In this document: positions 1 through 5,132 of the stretch, in pieces
Position numbering within the stretch: position 1 is the first letter of the stretch
How the letters are laid out: every line of letters starts with the position of its first letter
Source of the DNA: Bacteroidales bacterium
Lineage (GTDB): Bacteria > Bacteroidota > Bacteroidia > Bacteroidales > Bacteroidaceae
Assembly (NCBI GenBank): GCA_004557285.1
Contig: SFEK01000140.1
Coordinates: 1-5,137, forward strand
Length of the DNA stretch: 5,137 nt
Direction of reading: 5' to 3'
Position numbers and translations under genes: made by a program
The notes under the pieces: model-generated
Told to the model about the DNA's origin: nothing
The model's database searches: none
What the model saw: only the letters and a program-made list of their open reading frames with translations

Positions 1-1204
1 AAATCTGCTTCACCTTGTTGAGAATAGCGTCGATATCGGTTTTCGGTTGCAGGTCGATGCGGTTTTTGGCAATGTAGTAGTCGGGATACGATGCCCGTAG
101 TGTGCTCACCTTGCATCCCTTTTGTGCCAGGAGCGACAGGAACAGGGCTATGCCCACCAGTGCATCCCTGCCGTAATGGCTTTCTGGGTAGATGACTCCT
201 CCGTTGCCCTCGCCGCCGATGACAGCGTTCACCGCCTTCATCTGTGTGGTGACATTCACCTCGCCCACAGCGGCTGCTGTGTATGTTCCGCCATGTTTCT
301 GGGTCACATCTCTCAGAGCTCTGGTACTGCTCAGGTTGCTCACCGTGTTGCCCGGAGTGCGAGACAATACATAGTCGGCAACAGATACCAGCGTGTATTC
401 CTCGCCAAACATCTTTCCGTTCTCGCAGATAAAGGCCAGACGGTCAACATCTGGGTCAACTACAATGCCCAAATCAAATTCGCCGGTAGCCATCTTGTCC
501 ATGATGCCCCCAAGATTTTTCTCCAAAGGCTCAGGGTTGTGGGCAAAGTCGCCATTGGCCGTGCCGTTGAGCACTTCATATTCTACGCCCAACCTGTCGA
601 GCAGTTGTGGCAGTATGATGCCGCCCACACTGTTGATGGTGTCAAGGCAAACCTTGAAATGTGCCTTTCTGATGGCTTGGGCATCCACCAGCTTCAATGC
701 CAGCACGCTGTCGATGTGGCGGCTGTTGAAACCGTCGTCGTTGGTATAATGTCCCAGATGGTCCACATCGGCATATTCAAAATCTTCCTGTTCGGCAATG
801 TCGAGCACCATGCTTCCCTCTTGCTGGTTCAAGAATTCCCCCTCGTGGTTAAGCAGTTTCAAGGCGTTCCACTGTCTGGGATTATGACTGGCGGTGATGA
901 TGATGCCGCCATCCGCACCAGCCATCTGCACGGCAAGTTCTGTGGTGGGAGTGGTGGCCAGACCTATGTCTATCACGTCGTAGCCATAGCCCATCAGGGT
1001 GCCGCACACCACATTCTTCACCATCTCTCCTGAGATGCGGGCGTCGCGGCCCACCACAATTTTGTTGGATGTCGTTTTGCCGTTACGTCGGATGAATGTG
1101 GCATAGGCCGTAACAAATTTGACGATGTCAAGAGGATTTAGCGTGTCGCCGGTCTGTCCGCCGATCGTACCTCTTATACCTGAAATAGACTTGATGAGTG
1201 TCAT
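1..1204 (-). CDS. glmM: Phosphoglucosamine mutase, C-terminus cut by window edge
   Basis: This cytoplasmic enzyme of the alpha-D-phosphohexomutase superfamily is predicted to interconvert glucosamine-6-phosphate and glucosamine-1-phosphate on the way to UDP-GlcNAc. The ATG is at 1204-1202, and 401 codons are readable before the left edge. The N-terminus has the family pattern (SISGIRGTIGG, about residues 6-16). The phosphoserine loop is TASHNP with Ser106. The metal loop is DPDVDR with Asp250, Asp252 and Asp254. The sugar-binding loop is GEGNGG at 331-336, followed by a HYGRDALVG stretch. Relatives are about 460 residues long, so roughly 60 residues of the phosphate-binding domain 4 are missing here. 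The loop reads GEGNGG rather than the GEQSGH or GEMSGH types of classical bacterial GlmM and PMM/PGM, and I recall similar loops in archaeal phosphoglucosamine mutases. A mannose or glucose substrate is therefore not excluded. The gene starts 4 bases after the lipoprotein gene's stop, so co-transcription is likely. Confidence 0.93.
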   Translation of the reverse strand, partial: MTLIKSISGIRGTIGGQTGDTLNPLDIVKFVTAYATFIRRNGKTTSNKIVVGRDARISGEMVKNVVCGTLMGYGYDVIDIGLATTPTTELAVQMAGADGGIIITASHNPRQWNALKLLNHEGEFLNQQEGSMVLDIAEQEDFEYADVDHLGHYTNDDGFNSRHIDSVLALKLVDAQAIRKAHFKVCLDTINSVGGIILPQLLDRLGVEYEVLNGTANGDFAHNPEPLEKNLGGIMDKMATGEFDLGIVVDPDVDRLAFICENGKMFGEEYTLVSVADYVLSRTPGNTVSNLSSTRALRDVTQKHGGTYTAAAVGEVNVTTQMKAVNAVIGGEGNGGVIYPESHYGRDALVGIALFLSLLAQKGCKVSTLRASYPDYYIAKNRIDLQPKTDIDAILNKVKQI

Positions 1205-1208
1205 AGTG

Positions 1209-1847
1209 TTATCTTCCCCGTTGGTATGTGATGATATAATAACAAGGATAAACGCCCGAAGAGGCATACTGGTGTCCTTGTGTATGTGGTACAATAAGTT
1301 TTACTTTGGCAATCTCGTCTTCAGGTCCCGACCATCTGCCCAGTTTGATGTAGGTGAAAGGCACCAACCATCCAGAGGGAACAGAGGTGCTGCCATAGAA
1401 GGTGGCCATTACGCTTTCGTTCTCGATGAACGAGGCACTGAACGATCCGCTGATGTTGGTAACAGACATCTTATCGACCACCGATGAGAAATTCAGTATA
1501 TCGTTGGTCAACTGCAGGGAGTCGGTAAGGATATTGCGCTCAGTGAAACGGCAGAGCACGGTAGTGGTTTCGCCGTCTTTGATTTTCTCTCCCGACCCTT
1601 CTCTTACAATCTGCATATATACACTTGAGCCTTGCAGCAGAACGAACTCGTTTTTGCTAACATCAGTCTTGTAGCCTTGTTCTTTGAACTGTGCCTCGCT
1701 GATGACGGTAATTGATGAGTCTTTGATAAAGCGGCTGATGGCAGCGCGCTCCTTGTCCTTTTGCTCTGCGTATGTCTCGGCATCGTCACAGCTCACGGCT
1801 GTTGCCATGGAAACAAGAGCGATGATTGCCCAAAAGATTTTCTTCAT
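1209..1847 (-). CDS. DUF4827-like lipoprotein, possibly FKBP-fold
   Basis: This is a 212-residue predicted lipoprotein of unknown function. It begins with a basic MKK, a hydrophobic stretch (residues 4-18) and a lipobox AVSC, giving Cys20 as the lipidated residue; the next residues are DDAE. An acidic run just after the cysteine resembles the Bacteroidota surface-export signal, so outer-membrane or surface location is possible. From about residue 84 to the end it resembles an FKBP-type prolyl isomerase in outline: a GSGEKIKDGET stretch (84-94), VPSGW (156-160), AKVKLIVP (180-187) and ASSGVYPCYYIITY (195-208). The assignment to DUF4827 is from memory of this gene neighbourhood and sequence. 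I chose the ATG at 1847 because it puts the signal peptide at the N-terminus. A GTG at 1913, overlapping the upstream stop, would add 22 non-signal residues and is less likely. The leader shows no Shine-Dalgarno sequence. The gene lies between nrnA and glmM. Confidence 0.88.
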   Translation of the reverse strand: MKKIFWAIIALVSMATAVSCDDAETYAEQKDKERAAISRFIKDSSITVISEAQFKEQGYKTDVSKNEFVLLQGSSVYMQIVREGSGEKIKDGETTTVLCRFTERNILTDSLQLTNDILNFSSVVDKMSVTNISGSFSASFIENESVMATFYGSTSVPSGWLVPFTYIKLGRWSGPEDEIAKVKLIVPHTQGHQYASSGVYPCYYIITYQRGR

Positions 1848-1909
1848 GATGCAATGATGTTTTGTTGTTTTGAAAAATTGTATTTGATGAAAAGTCCAGA
1901 TACCACATG

Positions 1910-2941
1910 TCACCGTTGTGCGCAGAAACGCTCGATGGCATCCCTTACATATTCCTCGGCTTGTCCGATGGGACCTGTATAGCGTCCGCCTGAAGCGTTG
2001 AGATGTCCTCCACCGTTGAAGAACTGCTCGGCCATGAGGTTGCAGGGAAAGTCATCTACCGACCTCAGACTTACCCAGGCCAGGTTGTCGTGTTCGGTGT
2101 CCTCGCGTATGGAGATGCTCAATTTCATGCCCTTGATTTGCAGCGGCATGTTTACCAATCCTTCAGCATCGCCCTTGATATAGTGGAAGCGTTTCAAGTC
2201 TTCACGTTTCAGTATAAAGTAAGAGGCATGCTGTTCAGGCATGGTGACGAGCTTCTCGTACAGCACGTTGCCCATGAGTCTCATGCGCTGTTCGCTGTAG
2301 TTGTTGTAAACGTTGCGGTAAATCTTGTCTTTGTTGACATTCTTGCAGAGCAGTTGGCTGATGATGAAGAATATCTCAGGGCGTGTTGAATTATAGGTAA
2401 ACCCGCCTGTGTCGGTCATCATGCCGCAGTAGATAGGCACTGCGCATTTCTTGCCCATGCGTTCAAATCCCCCCAATTGCCAGATAACCCTGAACACCAG
2501 TTCGCAGGTGCTGCTTGCCTCCGGGTGCGACACACAAAGTACAGTCTCCATGTCGGGGTTGAGGTGATGGTCGATCATCACCTTCTGTGCTTTGGCCGCT
2601 GTGAGGATGTCAGCCATGCTGTCGGTTCTTGATGCTGTGTTGAAGTCGAGACAGAAGATGAGCTGTGCCTCATTGATCAATCCCTCAATCAGCGATTTGT
2701 ATTTGTCGTATCTCATCAGCCGTTCAGAACCGGGCAACCATTGCAGGAAATCTGGAAAGGCATCGGGAACTACAGTGACAGGTGCTTTGCCACATTCGCG
2801 TAGATAGTCGGCCCATCCCAGCATCGAGCCTAAGGCATCGCCGTCGGGATTGCGGTGGCATACGATGACAATCTTGTCGGATTGTTCAATCAGCTGGCGC
2901 ATCTTCTCTGCTTCTGCAGCGGAAAGAATGTCGATGTTCAT
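1910..2941 (-). CDS. nrnA: DHH/DHHA1 phosphoesterase, NrnA-like
   Basis: This 343-residue cytoplasmic protein is predicted to hydrolyse very short oligoribonucleotides (nanoRNA) and/or 3'-phosphoadenosine 5'-phosphate, as NrnA enzymes do, using a two-metal (typically manganese) centre. The DHH domain (about residues 20-180) shows motif I, HRNPDGDALGS, with His29, Asp33 and Asp35; Asp99 in the CLDFN motif; the signature DHH at 124-126; and Asp177 in MTDTGGF. The DHHA1 domain (about 225-340) ends with the substrate-binding FNGGGHLNASGG (308-319). All expected catalytic positions are present and the length is close to that of NrnA proteins. I chose the ATG at 2941, 5 bases after the upstream stop. 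A TTG at 2950 overlaps that stop as TTGA and would add only three residues. The nucleotidyltransferase gene precedes it and the lipoprotein gene follows after 62 bases. Whether the cell uses it mainly for nanoRNA or for pAp cannot be read from sequence. Confidence 0.92.
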   Translation of the reverse strand: MNIDILSAAEAEKMRQLIEQSDKIVIVCHRNPDGDALGSMLGWADYLRECGKAPVTVVPDAFPDFLQWLPGSERLMRYDKYKSLIEGLINEAQLIFCLDFNTASRTDSMADILTAAKAQKVMIDHHLNPDMETVLCVSHPEASSTCELVFRVIWQLGGFERMGKKCAVPIYCGMMTDTGGFTYNSTRPEIFFIISQLLCKNVNKDKIYRNVYNNYSEQRMRLMGNVLYEKLVTMPEQHASYFILKREDLKRFHYIKGDAEGLVNMPLQIKGMKLSISIREDTEHDNLAWVSLRSVDDFPCNLMAEQFFNGGGHLNASGGRYTGPIGQAEEYVRDAIERFCAQR

Positions 2942-2946
2942 CAGTG

Positions 2947-3858
2947 TCAAAACAATTTTTCGGGATATGTTCCATCTTTAATCAGCGAAGCGATTTTCTC
3001 CACCACGCCAGGGCGGTCGGCGGCATAGGTCACACCAAACCACTTGCTTGTGGTGTCGAGCACCTTGACAGTGGCAGTGCCGTCGTTGATGAGCTTGTTG
3101 ACCATCAATGGAATGAAGAATTCAGATTTCAGGTTGGCCATGGTGGCAGGATCGGCCAGAAACTCTTTGAAATAGTTTTCGCTGTATTCAAAATAGTCGG
3201 GTGTGAAGCCCCACATGTTCATCGACACGGGTGTGTTGTCTTCGATGGCCACCCACTGGCCTTGCTCGTCCTTGTAGCTCACCTTGCCGTCGATTCTCAT
3301 GATTTCGGTACGTTCTACCACCGTGGTGAGGTGCTCGTTTGCGTCCTTTGAACATATGCCTCTTGCCACGGTGCCGTTGTCTGACAAGGTGTTTCCCACA
3401 CGGAAACCCACCATGGCATATTGGTTTTTGCAGCCGTCGGGCAGTTGGGCCAGGAATTTGCCGATGACCATAAAGGCATCACGGTTGTAGAAGTCGTCGC
3501 AGTTGATGACGCAGAATGGCTCTTTCACCACCTCCTTGGCCATCAGCACGGCATGATTGGTGCCCCATGGCTTCACGCGGTCAGCAGGGCATGTAAATCC
3601 CTCGGGCAGTGCATCGAGCCCCTGGAAACACAATTCCACAGGCACATGACCTTCGTATTTGCTCAAAATCTTTTCACGGAAATCCTGCTCAAAATCTTTT
3701 CTGATGATAAACACGATTTTTCCAAAACCGGCCTTGATGGCATCGAAGATGGAATAATCCATGATGGTTTCACCATTGGGGCCTAATCCGTCGAGCTGTT
3801 TCAAACCACCGTAGCGGCTTCCCATACCAGCTGCTAATAATACTAATGTAGGTTTCAT
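2947..3858 (-). CDS. Sugar-phosphate nucleotidyltransferase, substrate unknown
   Basis: This 303-residue cytoplasmic protein has the NTP_transferase (GlmU/RmlA/MurU-like) fold signature and should join an NTP and a sugar-1-phosphate (or similar phosphate) to give a nucleotide-activated product. The nucleotide loop is LLAAGMGSRYGGLKQ (7-21). KPWGTNHAV (96-104) corresponds to the base-contacting P-x-GTA segment, INCDDFY (118-124) carries the metal-binding aspartates, and MNMWGF (213-218) and KWFGVTYAADRPGV (272-285) are late active-site segments. The length fits a catalytic domain without the left-handed beta-helix of GlmU. I chose the ATG at 3858 because the family begins directly before the beta-strand of the nucleotide loop; an ATG at 3906 would add 16 residues of unlikely sequence. 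It is the first gene of the minus-strand block, with a promoter at 3950-3957. No matching sugar kinase is visible in the window. The fold is well supported; the substrate is not assigned. Confidence 0.9.
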   Translation of the reverse strand: MKPTLVLLAAGMGSRYGGLKQLDGLGPNGETIMDYSIFDAIKAGFGKIVFIIRKDFEQDFREKILSKYEGHVPVELCFQGLDALPEGFTCPADRVKPWGTNHAVLMAKEVVKEPFCVINCDDFYNRDAFMVIGKFLAQLPDGCKNQYAMVGFRVGNTLSDNGTVARGICSKDANEHLTTVVERTEIMRIDGKVSYKDEQGQWVAIEDNTPVSMNMWGFTPDYFEYSENYFKEFLADPATMANLKSEFFIPLMVNKLINDGTATVKVLDTTSKWFGVTYAADRPGVVEKIASLIKDGTYPEKLF

Positions 3859-3949
3859 AATCTTTGTTTTTTTGCACAGATTAAAAGTTGAGTGTATGTC
3901 ATCCATCCCTTGAAAAAGGAGAAGAACAACAAAGTCGTCTTAATTCATG

Positions 3950-3957
3950 CAAAGATA
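3950..3957 (-). promoter_or_regulatory. Predicted -7 box of the four-gene minus-strand block
   Basis: Read on the minus strand this is TATCTTTG followed by CAT, which fits the Bacteroidota -7 consensus TAnnTTTG. Transcription would start a few bases downstream (about 3940-3945), leaving a leader of about 85 bases before the nucleotidyltransferase start at 3858. No good TTTG -33 element is present at the expected distance (around 3978-3982, where the minus strand reads GTGCCA). The promoter may be weak or activator-dependent. Confidence 0.6.
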
Positions 3958-3973
3958 GTGCTTTTTCTTGAAA

Positions 3974-3991
3974 TATGGCACGTTTATGGCA
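3974..3991. repeat. Two TATGGCA direct repeats 11 bases apart
   Basis: TATGGCA occurs at 3974-3980 and 3985-3991, a period of 11 bases and so on the same face of the helix. The pair covers the place where the -33 element of the minus-strand promoter should be. A regulator site is conceivable, but the repeat is short and could be chance. Confidence 0.3.
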
Positions 3992-4034
3992 GATTTGTTG
4001 CAAATAGTGAGGGTAGAAGTGTAATATTCCCACA

Positions 4035-4050
4035 TATTTTTGTAACTTTG
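4035..4050 (+). promoter_or_regulatory. Predicted -7 region of queD-queE, two tandem boxes
   Basis: Two back-to-back matches to TAnnTTTG are present: TATTTTTG at 4035-4042 and TAACTTTG at 4043-4050. The second is followed by CAC, giving the extended TAnnTTTGCA form also seen at the other two predicted promoters, so it is the better candidate. Transcription would begin near 4055-4060, giving a leader of only about 25 bases before the queD ATG. There is no clear TTTG -33 element around 4019-4023. The leader is too short for a preQ1 riboswitch downstream of this start. Confidence 0.6.
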
Positions 4051-4082
4051 CACCTGTCAAATACCACATAAGCCTATATATC

Positions 4083-4433
4083 ATGTATTACGTGAAGAAA
4101 AGAATGGAGATAGCAGGCTGCCATCAGCTGGATTTGCCCTATGAGAGCAAGTGCCGCAACATGCACGGCCATAACTGGGTGGTCACCGTCTATTGCAAGT
4201 CGAAGACGCTCAATGCCTGTGGCATGGTAGTGGATTTCAAGCATATCAAGGACAAGATTCACGGTTATCTTGACCATGGCAATTTCAACGAACTGCTGCC
4301 CTTCAATCCCACAGCCGAAAATCTGGCCTTTTGGATCTGCAGTCAGATAGCCGAGTGTTATCGTGTGGATGTGGAAGAGAGCAGCGGCAATTCTGCCACC
4401 TATATCGACGATGAGAGCGAAACGTTATGCTAA
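4083..4433 (+). CDS. queD: 6-carboxytetrahydropterin synthase
   Basis: This 116-residue cytoplasmic enzyme converts 7,8-dihydroneopterin triphosphate to 6-carboxy-5,6,7,8-tetrahydropterin, an early step in 7-deazaguanine (preQ0, queuosine) synthesis. It belongs to the PTPS/QueD family. The three zinc ligands are His14 (in GCHQL) and His28 and His30 (in MHGHNW). The catalytic cysteine is Cys24, four residues before the HGH motif as in QueD. GMVVDF (47-52), LDHGNFN (63-69) with His65, PTAEN (76-80) and the C-terminal Glu99 with Tyr107 complete the active site. The length is usual for QueD (about 120). The presence of Cys24 and the C-x3-HGH spacing favour QueD over eukaryotic-type PTPS. The ATG at 4083 is the only sensible start and has no Shine-Dalgarno sequence. 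It overlaps queE by 7 bases, which implies translational coupling with the next enzyme of the pathway. Confidence 0.95.
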   Translation: MYYVKKRMEIAGCHQLDLPYESKCRNMHGHNWVVTVYCKSKTLNACGMVVDFKHIKDKIHGYLDHGNFNELLPFNPTAENLAFWICSQIAECYRVDVEESSGNSATYIDDESETLC

Positions 4434-4999
4434 TCAATGAGATATTCTACTCACTGCAGGGTGAAGGACGTTATACCGGTACACCAGCAGTGTTTGTGCG
4501 CTTTTCAGGATGCAATATGCAATGTGCTTTTTGTGATACACAGCATGAGCGGCACAGCGTCATGACTGAAGAAGACATCGTGAGCGAGGTATGCACCTAT
4601 CCTGCCCACCACGTGGTGCTGACCGGTGGTGAGCCCCTTTTGCAACTCACCTCCACGTTGGTGGATTTGCTGCATCGCCATGGCATGACCGTGCAGATAG
4701 AAACCAATGGCACCTTGCCGCTGCCCGAGGGGTGCATGGTGGATTGGGTGACCTGCTCGCCCAAGTGTACCCGTGTGAAGCTTCAGCACATCGACGAACT
4801 CAAGGTAGTGTTCCTGCACGAGCATGATGACCCCTCTGTATATGCCCATCTGCCTGCCAGCGTTTTCAGTCTTCAGCCCTGCGACACCGGTGACGCTGAA
4901 AAAAACAACGTGATCCTGCGTGCCGCAATCGCTTATTGTCTGCAACACCCCCAGTGGCATTTGTCGTTGCAGACCCACAAATTGATCAATATCCAATAG
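4427..4999 (+). CDS. queE: 7-carboxy-7-deazaguanine synthase (radical SAM)
   Basis: This 190-residue radical SAM enzyme rearranges 6-carboxytetrahydropterin, the product of QueD, to 7-carboxy-7-deazaguanine, which QueC then turns into preQ0. The N-terminal FYSLQGEG (7-14) is typical of QueE and binds substrate. The [4Fe-4S] cluster motif CNMQCAFC provides Cys29, Cys33 and Cys36. TGGEPLL (66-72) is the SAM-binding GGE motif, ETNGT (92-96) and CSPK (110-113) follow, and the protein closes with the QueE-type SLQTHKLINI (180-189). The length matches the compact QueE proteins. The ATG at 4427 lies inside the end of queD (ATGCTAA overlap), and no alternative start fits the N-terminal motif. A probable terminator follows directly. 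Neither queC nor folE is within the window, so those steps must be encoded elsewhere or nearby outside it. Confidence 0.96.
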   Translation: MLINEIFYSLQGEGRYTGTPAVFVRFSGCNMQCAFCDTQHERHSVMTEEDIVSEVCTYPAHHVVLTGGEPLLQLTSTLVDLLHRHGMTVQIETNGTLPLPEGCMVDWVTCSPKCTRVKLQHIDELKVVFLHEHDDPSVYAHLPASVFSLQPCDTGDAEKNNVILRAAIAYCLQHPQWHLSLQTHKLINIQ

Positions 5000-5000
5000 T

Positions 5001-5029
5001 AAAACTCCCTTTTGAGTGGTGTTTTTTTT
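5001..5029 (+). terminator. Probable intrinsic terminator of queD-queE
   Basis: Starting one base after the queE stop, AAAACTCC (5001-5008) can pair with GGTGTTTT (5018-5025) with one T-T mismatch, leaving a 9-base loop. An alternative ACTC/GAGT stem (5004-5007 with 5014-5017) is also possible. A run of eight T (5022-5029) follows or overlaps the stem. The stem is A/T-rich and short, so strength is uncertain, but the position and T-run fit a rho-independent terminator. Confidence 0.55.
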
Positions 5030-5041
5030 GTGTAAATAAAG

Positions 5042-5068
5042 CAAAAACTGTTCAATCGTTCAAAAACT
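5042..5068. repeat. Short direct repeats CAAAAACT and GTTCAA
   Basis: CAAAAACT occurs at 5042-5049 and 5061-5068, and GTTCAA at 5050-5055 and 5058-5063. They lie about 30 bases upstream of the predicted promoter at 5099-5132. They might form a regulator site, but in A/T-rich spacer DNA such short repeats also arise by chance. Confidence 0.25.
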
Positions 5069-5098
5069 TAGGCTTTTTTACCCATTATTCAAGGTTTA

Positions 5099-5132
5099 TT
5101 TGCATCTATAATCAATTTTTGTTGTATATTTG
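5099..5132 (+). promoter_or_regulatory. Predicted complete promoter for a gene beyond the window
   Basis: TTTG at 5099-5102 fits the Bacteroidota -33 element and TATATTTG at 5125-5132 fits the -7 element TAnnTTTG, separated by 22 bases, slightly more than the usual 19-21. CAT follows the -7 box, as in the minus-strand promoter of this window. Transcription would start just past the right edge, so the driven gene is unseen. The bases 5030-5098 between the terminator and this promoter hold no gene that I can support. Confidence 0.6.

Noticed and set aside
122..1033. Long plus-strand open frame of 303 codons
   Set aside because: It lies wholly antisense to glmM, whose minus-strand frame shows all catalytic motifs. 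The plus-strand protein has no recognisable domain and a composition typical of a shadow frame.
1848..1909. Separate promoter for the lipoprotein-glmM pair
   Set aside because: The 62-base gap has no minus-strand TAnnTTTG match, so read-through from upstream is the simpler view.
2003..2389. Plus-strand open frame inside the nrnA region
   Set aside because: It is antisense to the conserved DHHA1 domain, starts within another frame and shows no motif.
2944..3786. Several plus-strand open frames opposite the nucleotidyltransferase
   Set aside because: They are fragments antisense to a well-supported gene with no signature of their own.
4050..4082. preQ1 riboswitch ahead of queD
   Set aside because: The leader from the predicted start is about 25 bases and shows no hairpin followed by an A-rich tail; too short for the aptamer.
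3899..4277. Minus-strand small open frames across the divergent promoter region and queD
   Set aside because: They cover the predicted promoters and run antisense to queD; no start signal or motif supports them.
4505..5044. Minus-strand open frame of 179 codons opposite queE
   Set aside because: queE carries the full radical SAM and QueE motif set on the plus strand, and the opposite frame starts inside the terminator region and matches nothing I know.
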